Below the pieces are notes generated by a model. That model made no database searches and was not told where the DNA came from. It saw only the letters and a list, made by a program, of their open reading frames with translations. 54,434 nucleotides of DNA from Bacillota bacterium (GTDB lineage Bacteria > Bacillota > Clostridia > Oscillospirales > Ruminococcaceae): NCBI GenBank assembly GCA_029572815.1, contig JAKPUQ010000150.1:1-54434 (forward strand), in the 5' to 3' direction. Shown here in pieces: positions 1-8,097 of the stretch. Each line of letters opens with the position of its first letter. The stretch's first letter is position 1. A program made the translations under genes and the position numbers.

Positions 1-140
1 GAGTTGAGAGTTTAGAGTTGAAAGTTGTGGAGTCGCCTGCGGCGACAATATTTAAATATTGTGAGCGAAGCGAACACATTAACTCTCAACTCTCAACTTT
101 CAACTATCAACTTAGCGCATACGCGCTAAATTATGATTTA
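1..140 (+). repeat. Interspersed 140-bp element, left copy
   Basis: The left arm is a 7-bp period microsatellite of GAGTTGA-like units and the right arm carries the complementary units (AACTCTC-like), so the element can fold into one long imperfect hairpin. The core holds a small hairpin (GTCGCC-TGC-GGCGAC), an AT palindrome and a final TAGCGC-ATAC-GCGCTA stem. The reverse complement lies at 23278-23417 with a single mismatch in 140 bases. The element probably continues left of the window. Open reading frames through it are judged non-coding. Confidence 0.9.
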
Positions 141-168
141 TGGCATATTCAGATCTCCATAACCCAAA

Positions 169-194
169 AACGGCACGGATATTCCCGTGTCGTT
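169..194 (-). terminator. Terminator of the first dockerin gene
   Basis: A 10-bp stem (AACGGCACGG paired with CCGTGTCGTT, one wobble) is flanked by A and T runs on both sides. It sits 15 bases beyond the stop of the minus-strand dockerin gene and could work in both directions. Confidence 0.75.
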
Positions 195-208
195 TTTTTA
201 AACCGTAT

Positions 209-2756
209 TTACTCAATGCTGCCTGATCCGAGTAAATATTCCTGTATTGTAAGAGCATCATTATTTGTAACGCCGTTACCGTCAACGTCTGCAAGAAGAT
301 GTCCCTTTGGAGTAATATGGTTTTCATCACTGCCGTCTAATCCGTATTTTGAAGGATTGGCGAGGGACTGCATTATCAGTAAAACATCCGAGGTACTTAC
401 TTTTCCGTCAACGTTTGAGTCGCCCTTGATGCCGTCACCGGCCTCGGGTGCGGAATATACCTGATTATCGCTGCTGTCGTCCACGGCAGTGTACCTTGCT
501 GATTTTGTAAAGCCAACACCATTGTTCTTGATGAATTCTTCCATTTTTTTCATATGATATTCTGCTATACGTTAATTCAGGATGTTCTTCGCTGTAATCA
601 TTTATTGCATCATATAAAGCTTCTTCATCGCTGTACTGCTTCACAAGCTCATTGAAGATATACATTCTCATGCAGTCGCTTTCAAGATAATCACAGCTTA
701 TGCCGTTATTATTGAAGTCAAAGTTGTTTTTGTAATTATCGATTGCTTCCTGAGAAAGATTGATATCTGCCCTTACCTCCGGATGGCGCCTGATAAACAG
801 AGCAAAAGAGTCCATCTCATCTATACCTACATAGTACAGACCAATAGTATCAAGTATGACGTAATCGGAAATGCCTATCGTTCCGTCAAGGTCTATATCA
901 GGTCCGGGGATAACGCCTGCCTTCACATTTTTATAGTATACGGGGAATGCTGCGTTAAAGGCATCTTCATATAAGGTCTCGGCCTCTTCCTCATTTTCGG
1001 TCGGGTACACATTTTCTTCAGAGCCGGGACCGTACATTAATGCAAAGCTCTCAAATAAGCCAAGCTGATCAAATAATATTTCATTATAGGGATCCACTGT
1101 ATAGAGGAAGTTGTCATCATATTCATAGTGAGCAAAGTTCTGCTTTTCATAATATACAGGATCAAAATACTTTGTATCCACTTCGTTTTTCAGCAGGTAA
1201 TCCTCTGCAAGGAATCTGATGGTATTACGGTCTGACTCATAGTAATATCTTGCTATATCAAAGAAATCATCAGCCTTGTTCCATTCCTCCTCGGTGATGG
1301 GAGCATCGGAAGATCCCTTTAATTCAGCAGGATAGCTTCCTGTCTGATGAGAGCTAAAAGCATAATATAGCGGATCAGCGCTTTCTGATTCATCGTTTTC
1401 ATATGTATTTGCGTAATATGCCAGAAGAACTATATCATCGAAATCGTAAACGCCGTCTGAATCTATATCCGTATCAGCATATCCCCTGTTCAGAATATCC
1501 AGCAGTAAAGCATTGGTCTGATACAGCTCGGGCATTGCCAGATCCTTGCATTCGGAGATAAATTGATAAATTTCCGGAAATTCGATATTATTAAAAAAGA
1601 ATAGAGAATCAGATTCGTACCTTCCTGTCTCTTCATTATAGTAAAAAGCATCGTGGATATCCTCTTCTGAAAAAGGTCTGAAAGATCCGTCACCGTTTTT
1701 TACATAGCAGCCGGTTGTTGCAAATTTTTCATCATCCCATATCTGAATATTTCCGATATCCTGCTTTACAACATCCAGCGGCACACGATCGGTATATGTA
1801 TCGGGGCAGTTGTCTATATAGTAATTCGGATCGAAGTATTCAGGCTTTATGCTGCAATATGTAAAGTAATATTCCGCAAGATCATGCCAGTTAAGGTAGA
1901 ACGGATCCTGATAAAAATCAAATCCGTCTATATTGACTATTTCGCCATTGTCATCCTTCTTTTTTCTGGTCATACCCTCATATTTATCTCTTATGTGATC
2001 CGGCACATTCTCTATAGGAGTCCAGTCGCAGCGGAACATGGCGTATATATCGAATATATCAAATTTTCCGTCGCTGTTAAGGTCCAGATCGGGATTGTAT
2101 CCATCTATGAAATTTTTTACACTTGAAGCAGTCGGAGATGCTTCGACCTTATATGCCTGAGTCTGTGCCTGTGCAGGAATTGCATTTGTTGTACCGGATG
2201 CGGCGATAAGTGCAGCTAATGCTGCGGCATGTTTTTTCATAATAATGCTCCCTTCGTATTCATAGTCATATGCGGAAACAGCTGTAGTTATTATGCTTTC
2301 AGCTGCTTTTCCTGTTTCTTTGCCCGTGGAGGCTGTCTGCGTAACAGCAAGGGCAGAAAAAGCTGATGTTTGGTTCTGGCTGTTCTGAGGTATCGTGCTT
2401 GTTTTAGAATAAGAAACGGAAGCCTGAGCTGAAGTCATCGGGACCTGAGTGGTCAAAGTTACAGTTCCCGCAGAAGAAGTCTGTATCGTCTCGTCAGATA
2501 TTGCAGGCGTTGTAGTTGCAGTTACAGTCTCAGTGGTATTTTGTCCGATAACAGGAGTATTTGTAGAAAGATCAGTTTTTCCGAGAGAGCCGGACGCATG
2601 AAATAGTCCTAAAGCTCCGACAGCTATAAATACTGCGGCAGCAGAGGCTGCAATACCATAACAGTGGTGTATCACAGGTTTTTCTGTACAGGCAGCTTCT
2701 TCGATGAGATCATCATTGATCTTATTGATGCTGTTGTATAATTTCAGATCACTCAT
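209..2756 (-). CDS. Membrane anti-sigma/multi-EF-hand dockerin protein 1 (frame interrupted)
   Basis: The start ATG overlaps the stop of the upstream sigma gene by 8 bases (ATGAGTGA), so translation is probably coupled. Residues 1-32 are a short cytoplasmic tail, 34-53 a membrane segment, about 60-165 a Ser/Thr-rich linker. Residue 173 is a Met followed by a second signal-peptide-like stretch (MKKHAAALAALIAASG) with its own ribosome binding site. The rest is extracellular, with Ca-loop motifs near residues 223, 434, 617 and 683 (for example DLDLNSDGKFDIFD) and a C-terminal dockerin. An extra A in the A7 run at 544-550 shifts the frame; removing it joins SYEK to MEEFIK and gives about 848 residues. 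The anti-sigma role is inferred from coupling to the sigma gene and topology; the extracellular body resembles no enzyme I recognise. Confidence 0.8.
2238..2257 (-). promoter_or_regulatory. Internal ribosome binding site and start (copy 1)
   Basis: Inside the long ORF, GAAGGGAGC lies 7 bases before an in-frame ATG whose start is base 2240. The ATG opens a typical signal peptide. The same arrangement occurs at the same residue in the two paralogous genes, so internal initiation of a secreted form of about 676 residues is plausible. Confidence 0.65.
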
Positions 2757-3309
2757 CTATATAACCTTCTTTCTGTAAAAATGCTTTCAGTTTTTTTCGC
2801 ACTCTGAAAAGATATGTAGCCACAGTCCTGGAATTCATATCATAAAACGCAGCTATATCCTCCAGGGTATCTGAGTACCAGTAACGCCTCACAAATACCT
2901 TTCTGTATTTTTCAGGCTGAGCTTTGAGAAATTCGCTTATCGCCAAGCCAAGCTGTTCTTCAGATACTGTTTCTTCAATACATTTTCCGTCAGGTATACA
3001 TTCCGAAAGCTCATCAAGAGATACAGAAAAATCCTGATTTCTTTTTGCAGCAGTATTGTATTTCCAGCGGTTCAGAGCGCAGTTTTTCACAAGCCTGCAA
3101 AGATAGGTCTTCAGATTATCGGGCTTATTGGGAGGGATAGAGGTCCATACCTCCATGTAGGCAGAATTCACGCATTCTTCCTGGTCTTCTTTCTGAGAAA
3201 GAATATTTCCTGCAATATAAAAACACAGCTTTTCATAACTGTGTTTCAACTCTTCAACAGCTTTTTCGTTTCTTTCAAAAAACAATTTGATAATTGATGC
3301 ATCATTCAA
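2749..3309 (-). CDS. ECF-type RNA polymerase sigma factor 1
   Basis: This is a 186-residue sigma-70 family protein with region 2 in the N-terminal half (ECVNSAYMEVW, then NYLC-like LKTYLCRLVKNCALNRW) and region 4 at the C-terminus (YRKVFVRRYW then a helix-turn-helix around DIAAFYDMNSRTVATYLFRVRKKL). I choose a TTG start at 3309 because GGAGG lies 7 bases upstream and the paralog at 10659-11219 begins at the equivalent TTG with the same sequence (DDASIIKL). It overlaps the downstream anti-sigma/dockerin gene by 8 bases. It presumably transcribes genes with a TGAAAT-N16-YGTC promoter, including its own. Confidence 0.88.
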   Translation of the reverse strand: MNDASIIKLFFERNEKAVEELKHSYEKLCFYIAGNILSQKEDQEECVNSAYMEVWTSIPPNKPDNLKTYLCRLVKNCALNRWKYNTAAKRNQDFSVSLDELSECIPDGKCIEETVSEEQLGLAISEFLKAQPEKYRKVFVRRYWYSDTLEDIAAFYDMNSRTVATYLFRVRKKLKAFLQKEGYIDE

Positions 3310-3347
3310 AAGGTCAGCCTCCTTTCCTGAGGTCCTCTGTATATAAA

Positions 3348-3373
3348 GACAACATCCGTAACATGATATTTCA
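3348..3373 (-). promoter_or_regulatory. ECF-type promoter of sigma gene 1
   Basis: On the minus strand TGAAAT is followed by 16 bases and then TGTCTTTATA. The identical layout (TGAAAT, 16 bases, CGTCTTTATA) precedes the paralogous sigma gene, and the 40 bases between this -10 and the start codon are nearly identical in both. The form matches known ECF promoters (TGAAAC, 16 nt, CGTC), suggesting autoregulation. Confidence 0.7.
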
Positions 3374-3524
3374 CTTTTTTCAAAAAACACATATGAAATG
3401 AAAAGGTAAAAGGAAAGACCGCCTGTAACAGGCGGCTTATAAAAAAATTTGTTACTTCTTCATATATTCTGCCATGGTCTCTGCTTCTCCAAGAGATTTT
3501 GTAGAAGCATACGCATAGTATTCT

Positions 3525-3618
3525 ATAGTCGCCCGATTGCAGGGAGCAGATCTCCGATCTGCGTATCTGCAAGGGCATTTTAATAGTTTATAATGAATGC
3601 CTTGCATTCATTATAGCA
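3525..3618 (+). repeat. Double-hairpin repeat, copy 1
   Basis: About 94 bases with a first hairpin GCAGATC-TCC-GATCTGC and a second perfect 11-bp stem ATAATGAATGC-CTT-GCATTCATTAT. An almost identical copy is at 38612-38706, with a partial third copy at 38545-38593. No coding potential is seen. Confidence 0.85.
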
Positions 3619-3938
3619 CATTGCGGATAATATGTAAATACACAGATAGAAAGCTTTCTATGCTGTTTCCTGTCATAAAACCTGCTTACCGTGCGGCTGA
3701 TTATGTAAAGTTCATTACCATGGTTAAGCGCATTCCATGTGGTAGGCATTTAAACATTCACTGATTTAATTACCGGTATTTTGCTTTTGCTATTCAGCTG
3801 TTATCCCTGAAGTATAAACAGTCCCGGATGCAACGGTTTTTAGCCATTCGCCTTATTGCATACTGTAAAAAGCTGACACGCTGTTTGTGTGCACTTTGAC
3901 ATATTATTTATACAAATATCGTCATAAAAAGCTCCGTA

Positions 3939-3947
3939 TGTTATAAT
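3939..3947 (+). promoter_or_regulatory. Extended -10 promoter of the esterase gene
   Basis: TG-T-TATAAT is an extended -10 element about 115 bases before the start codon. No good -35 box is seen 17 bases upstream, as expected for an extended -10 promoter. Confidence 0.5.
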
Positions 3948-4063
3948 GTTCTAAACGATATATGCCTATTTACGATGAAGTACAGGCAGTTCCCCGCAAT
4001 GATCATGCTTTGAGCCCTGATATTATTGTTTATGAATAGCGTTTTCGCAGGAGGAGTGAAGAA

Positions 4064-4810
4064 ATGGAAGAATTCTATATAAATAATGACGGCATACGTC
4101 TCCATGCCAGGCTTGACCGTGCCGCTGAAAAAGGACCGCTTTGTATACTGATACACGGTTTCACGGGACATATGGAGGAGGATCATATCATTACCGCTCA
4201 GAAAGCTATGAACGAAGCCGGTATTTCGGTCCTTCGCGCTGAGATGTACGGCCACGGAAAAAGCGGCGGCGAATTCAAGGACCACACTCTCTATAAATGG
4301 GTGACCAATGCCCTTGCAGTAGTTTCATACGCAAAAGGACTGGATCATGTAACGGATCTTTATATGTGCGGTCATTCTCAGGGTGGGCTTCTTACTATGC
4401 TCATAGGAGGTATGTGTGCAGATGATCTCAAGGCAATACTTCCGCTATCCCCTGCGTGGATGATACCCGACAATGCAAGGGAAGGAATAGTGCTCGGAAA
4501 CCGCTTTGATCCTGAGCATATACCTGAAAAGCTTGTCAGTGACAGCTGGGAGCTGTCAGGAGATTATATCCGTACAGCTCAGACTATCCATGTTGAAGAT
4601 TCAATTTCAAGGTTCAAAGGCAAAGTGCTAATAGTTCACGGCGACGAAGATCCGACAGTTCCGTATTCTTATGCTGAGAAAGCTGCCGGGCTTTATAGTG
4701 ATGCGGTACTCATTCCGATACACGGCGCGGATCACTGCTTTGTCGGCCATCTTGATGAACTTGCAGATTCGATAAAAGGATTTTTCGGGTCAGGCATGAA
4801 TAATATTTAG
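4064..4810 (+). CDS. Alpha/beta hydrolase, Est1E-like cinnamoyl/feruloyl esterase
   Basis: This 248-residue cytoplasmic protein has no signal peptide. It shows the oxyanion-loop motif HGFTGH (31-36), the motif MYGHGKSGG, the nucleophile elbow GHSQGG (Ser105), a likely catalytic Asp in HGDEDPTVP (about 194-196) and His224 in GADHCF. From memory these motifs closely resemble Est1E of Butyrivibrio and related Lactobacillus cinnamoyl esterases, which release ferulate from small sugar esters. The likely role is intracellular hydrolysis of imported hydroxycinnamoyl-oligosaccharides, which fits the CE1 esterase later in the window. The ribosome binding site AGGAGG lies 8 bases before the ATG. Confidence 0.82.
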   Translation: MEEFYINNDGIRLHARLDRAAEKGPLCILIHGFTGHMEEDHIITAQKAMNEAGISVLRAEMYGHGKSGGEFKDHTLYKWVTNALAVVSYAKGLDHVTDLYMCGHSQGGLLTMLIGGMCADDLKAILPLSPAWMIPDNAREGIVLGNRFDPEHIPEKLVSDSWELSGDYIRTAQTIHVEDSISRFKGKVLIVHGDEDPTVPYSYAEKAAGLYSDAVLIPIHGADHCFVGHLDELADSIKGFFGSGMNNI

Positions 4811-4861
4811 ATCTCAGTCTTCATTATTTGCAGGTGTTGATGTCCGGGCGGCACGGACAGC

Positions 4862-4890
4862 TTGCTATCAGGTGTCTCCTATGTTATAAT
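4862..4890 (+). promoter_or_regulatory. Sigma-A promoter of the PAP2 gene
   Basis: TTGCTA, 17 bases, TATAAT with an extended TGn element, about 60 bases before the start codon. Confidence 0.65.
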
Positions 4891-4948
4891 ATTAGAATAA
4901 ACAATACGATCGGAGCATAAATGACCTGTTACACGGAGGTGCCTGACA

Positions 4949-5864
4949 ATGGATAAAAACTACTCGACGCAGAAAAAGCTCGGGCTGCTGATACTTCCCT
5001 TCTTTGCCGCGTTTTTCATAATGGGAACATTTTTCGACAAAACCGCTGCGGAAGCCCTGTTCTCCCCTGATTTTGTCCCCGCAAAACTTTTGACCACGCT
5101 GGGAGTATACCCATTCTATGCCGCTCAGGTGTTTTTCTGGGGAGCCCTGTCGGAGCGTGCGATACATTCAGACAAAAGCAAAGCTTTCAGAGCCGCCCTG
5201 TGCATCATATTTGTCCTGTCAGCTCTGTTGATCGGATTTATAGGCGGAAAGTCCATGACAGGAAGAAACAATCTGGGAAGCATATACCCCTCCCTCATCG
5301 GGAATATCCCCGCCGTCATCATATCCAGTCTGATACTGGAATATCCGCTGTTTCTTGCAGGCTATCTGGCGTCAAAAAAGTCGAAGGACAAGCTGCTTGT
5401 CAAACGGGTCATTGCGCTTTTTGCGGTACTTCTGGCAGCCTATCTGTCTCTGGAGCTGCTGAAAAACCTTTTTGACCGTCCCCGTTACCGCACAGCAGTC
5501 CTTGGTTATGAGGGGATCGGCTTTGCGCCCTGGTATAAGCCATTTGCAGGTGCGGAGAAATGCGCCGCAGAATACGGTCTGCCTGCCGATGAGTTCCGCT
5601 CATTTCCCAGCGGTCACAGCCTGTTCAGCAGCCTCACCATGTGCATCTTTCCCTCCCTTGCATGGTTCTTCCCGAAGCTGAAAGACAAGCAGCTCCGCCT
5701 TTTTTCTTGGGGGACTGTTTTTCTGCCTTGTCATAATGCTCACCCGAATGATACTTGGCGCCCACTATCTCAGTGATGTCTCCGCAGGAGCTATTACAGG
5801 AACACTTTCTGCCATATTGTTTTATGCCTTGCAGCTGCGGATATCTAAAAGCAGTAAACAATGA
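4949..5864 (+). CDS. PAP2-family membrane phosphatase (frame interrupted)
   Basis: This is a multi-pass membrane protein of about 304 residues when the frame is repaired. The acid-phosphatase signature is complete: K-x6-RP as KNLFDRPR, PSGH at about residue 220, and the third motif as TRMILGAHYLSD. The last motif is only reached if one G is removed from the G5 run at 5709-5713; otherwise the frame ends at 5776 without it. Members dephosphorylate lipid phosphates such as undecaprenyl pyrophosphate or phosphatidate at the outer membrane face; the substrate here is not known. The stop is TGA at 5862-5864. Confidence 0.82.
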
Positions 5865-5986
5865 CCATATGCCCCGCAGCTGCGGGGCTTTTTTCGGTAA
5901 AATGCGCAGCAACTGCAATAGCATATTAAATTCTGAAACTAAAGCCTAAAATGTTTGTATATCATAACAAATTTTGTTAAATAATA

Positions 5987-6015
5987 TTGACACATCCTTG
6001 CCTTTATGATATTAT
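5987..6015 (+). promoter_or_regulatory. Sigma-A promoter of the GLUG lipoprotein gene
   Basis: TTGACA, exactly 17 bases, TATTAT. The transcript would have a leader of about 90 bases that includes a small GAGGC/GCCTC hairpin. Confidence 0.75.
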
Positions 6016-6113
6016 ATTCAGCGGTGCATATGCGGCAGGAGGCATTTTCACGCCTCGTGCTTTTTATTTTAAGCATATGTTAGAGATAACTAACTATTTT
6101 AGGAGGAAATACA

Positions 6114-8024
6114 ATGAAAAAAATACTTGCCTTATCGGCTGCACTTACCATTGCGGTATCACTCTGCGGCTGCGGTTCTGAGGGCAAAAGCAGCTCTTCA
6201 AAAACTGAGCCCGCCACCGCCGCTGAGAAGCTCTCCCCTGCGGATCAGCTTCTCAAGGACGTAAAGGGATCCTACGATGAGCTTTTCACCGTTATCTGCG
6301 ACTCAAAATACGATCAGGTATGGCTGGACAAATGCGAGGCTATCGTCGGCAAAGACATGGCTGAGAGCTGCGCAGAAATGCTGAAGAGCGCCTGCACAGG
6401 CACGGTATACGGCGAGGAAGCAGTGAAGGCATTCGCAGATGCCGAGGATGCGCAGTTTGACTGCTTCTTCATCAACGGCGTAAATCAGTTCGTATTCGAC
6501 GGCAGCAATATCTCGGGTCTTGATGAGAGCGGCAGCAAGGTCTTTGAGCACGAGTACACCTACGTCAAGGATTTGTCCCTGGGCGGCATGATGGACGGCT
6601 ATCTCTACGAGACCTCCGACGAGGACGCCGGAGAATTCAGATACTTCTTCATGATGCCCGACACCCCCGAAACGACCTATCATATCGAGTTCCGCTACGG
6701 CAGCGACGAGGCTGCTCTTGCCGAATACGCCGAGGGTGCTTATGCCTACTGGCTGGCAGCGGGAATACGCTCGGACTATGATGACAAGATGGTAGATGAT
6801 GTTATTGGTCTCTTCTGCGAGGAGAACCTCTCGGACATGGGTGAGGAAGGCGCCGAAGCAGGCGGTAAGACCATTGAGATAGGCACTGCCGAGGAGCTGG
6901 TGGCTTTCGCAGAGAGCGTCACCGACGGCTCTAAGAACGGCTATGCAGGCAGCACAGTCGTCCTCACCGACGATATCGACTGCACCGATGTTGAGTGGAC
7001 ACCCATCGGTACCATGGACCTTGAGGATATGTCCAACTACTCCTGTATGTTCCAGGGCGTTTTTGACGGTCAGGGACACACTATCTCCAACGTGACATAT
7101 GAGACCGATGAGCCCGTATGCGGTGCAGGCATCATCGGCATGAACCTGGGCGAAGTAAAGAACCTGACAGCCGAGAATATCAATATCCACTGCACCGATA
7201 CCTACTCAATGGCTATCGGCGGTGTTGTGGGCTACAATATGGGCGAGATACATGATGTCACCCTCACAGGTGAGAACGAGATCGCAGGCGTAAATGCCAT
7301 CGGCGGTATCGCAGGCGGCTCTACAAAGCATGTTCATGACTGCACCGTTGAAGGAACTACCATAAAGGTCCTTGGCGACAACGATTTCTCAGACGGCAGG
7401 ATAATCCAGTGCGACATTGCCGAGTGCGGCGGTCTCATCATCGGCGGAAGCTTCGGCGGCACCATGGAGAACTGCACCGCAAAGGGCAGGATAGTCGCAG
7501 AGGGCAATGAGCCCGTAGGTCTGGGCGGTATCGCAGGCTGCCTTGAGATGATGGACACCGTTACCGACTGCACAGCCGACGTTGAGATAATCTCCGCAAA
7601 GGGCGGCCACGCTATAGGCGGTCTCTGCGGATACAGCGGAACCCACTCCGTTGGAGACATCGCCCTTGCAACAGAAGGCGTTGAGTCTCACGAATATCCG
7701 GCTGTTATAAAGAACTGCACGGTCACTGTGAAGATGAACATTCCCGGTGCTACCCATGTGGGCGGACTTATCGGAACAGGTCTTTACTACTACGGCGAGG
7801 AAACTGCCTTCAAGGTAGTTGACTGCACGGTAAACGCTGAGATAACCGGTGCTGTTACTCCGGGCGCAGTTGCAGGACGTGCTGAGAACTGCGTTATCGA
7901 GAGCTGTGATGCAAAGGTCACACTTGACGGTGCAGAGCTCACAGACCAGATAGGCACGACCGATAAGATGTACGAAAGCGCCGACCAGAGCGGCGAGGAA
8001 GCAGCAGAGAACGAAGCTGCATAA
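6114..8024 (+). CDS. Surface lipoprotein with GLUG-type repeats
   Basis: A 636-residue protein with a lipoprotein signal peptide (lipobox LCGC near residue 20), then a roughly 220-residue acidic domain I do not recognise. From about residue 255 there is a long run of beta-rich Gly repeats such as GGVVGYNMGEIHDVTLTG and GGIAGGSTKHVHDCTVEG, typical of the GLUG motif found in bacterial surface and adhesion proteins. The C-terminus is acidic (GEEAAENEAA). It is monocistronic, with a strong promoter and the ribosome binding site AGGAGG. It probably sits on the outer face of the membrane; its ligand is unknown. Confidence 0.8.
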   Translation: MKKILALSAALTIAVSLCGCGSEGKSSSSKTEPATAAEKLSPADQLLKDVKGSYDELFTVICDSKYDQVWLDKCEAIVGKDMAESCAEMLKSACTGTVYGEEAVKAFADAEDAQFDCFFINGVNQFVFDGSNISGLDESGSKVFEHEYTYVKDLSLGGMMDGYLYETSDEDAGEFRYFFMMPDTPETTYHIEFRYGSDEAALAEYAEGAYAYWLAAGIRSDYDDKMVDDVIGLFCEENLSDMGEEGAEAGGKTIEIGTAEELVAFAESVTDGSKNGYAGSTVVLTDDIDCTDVEWTPIGTMDLEDMSNYSCMFQGVFDGQGHTISNVTYETDEPVCGAGIIGMNLGEVKNLTAENINIHCTDTYSMAIGGVVGYNMGEIHDVTLTGENEIAGVNAIGGIAGGSTKHVHDCTVEGTTIKVLGDNDFSDGRIIQCDIAECGGLIIGGSFGGTMENCTAKGRIVAEGNEPVGLGGIAGCLEMMDTVTDCTADVEIISAKGGHAIGGLCGYSGTHSVGDIALATEGVESHEYPAVIKNCTVTVKMNIPGATHVGGLIGTGLYYYGEETAFKVVDCTVNAEITGAVTPGAVAGRAENCVIESCDAKVTLDGAELTDQIGTTDKMYESADQSGEEAAENEAA

Positions 8025-8038
8025 GCTTAAAAAAAATT

Positions 8039-8075
8039 GCCCCGAAGCAGCATTTGCCGCTTCGGGGCATTTTCT
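8039..8075. terminator. Bidirectional terminator
   Basis: A perfect 10-bp stem GCCCCGAAGC/GCTTCGGGGC with A-rich sequence before and T-rich sequence after, between the convergent lipoprotein gene and dockerin gene 2. Confidence 0.9.
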
Positions 8076-8097
8076 ATTCTTCAATAACTTTCTTTTG

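Larger units (their letters stand above)
3310..4063. other. Intergenic region with hairpins and a repeat
   Basis: No gene is supported here. It holds the ECF promoter (3348-3373), a hairpin at 3419-3435 (CCGCCTGT paired with ACAGGCGG) with T-rich sequence after it on the minus strand, one copy of the double-hairpin repeat (3525-3618), an AT-rich stretch without evident structure, and the promoter and leader of the esterase gene (3939-4063). Confidence 0.7.

Noticed and set aside
18..464. 148-codon reading frame over the 140-bp repeat and the end of dockerin gene 1
   Set aside because: It runs through the repeat and antisense to the dockerin, and the same peptide recurs at 23203-23400 only because the repeat does.
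544..550. Programmed -1 frameshift at A-AAA-AAT in dockerin gene 1
   Set aside because: The heptamer fits a -1 slip, but the needed shift is +1 (one base too many). The intact paralog at 12131-14782 has no such site, so an indel is more likely.
4064..4810. Dockerin or secretion signal on the Est1E-like esterase
   Set aside because: The protein starts MEEFYINNDG without a hydrophobic leader and ends without a dockerin, so it is treated as cytoplasmic.
6303..7190. 295-codon antisense frame in the GLUG lipoprotein gene
   Set aside because: It is a shadow of the strongly biased plus-strand gene and has no ribosome binding site or domain.
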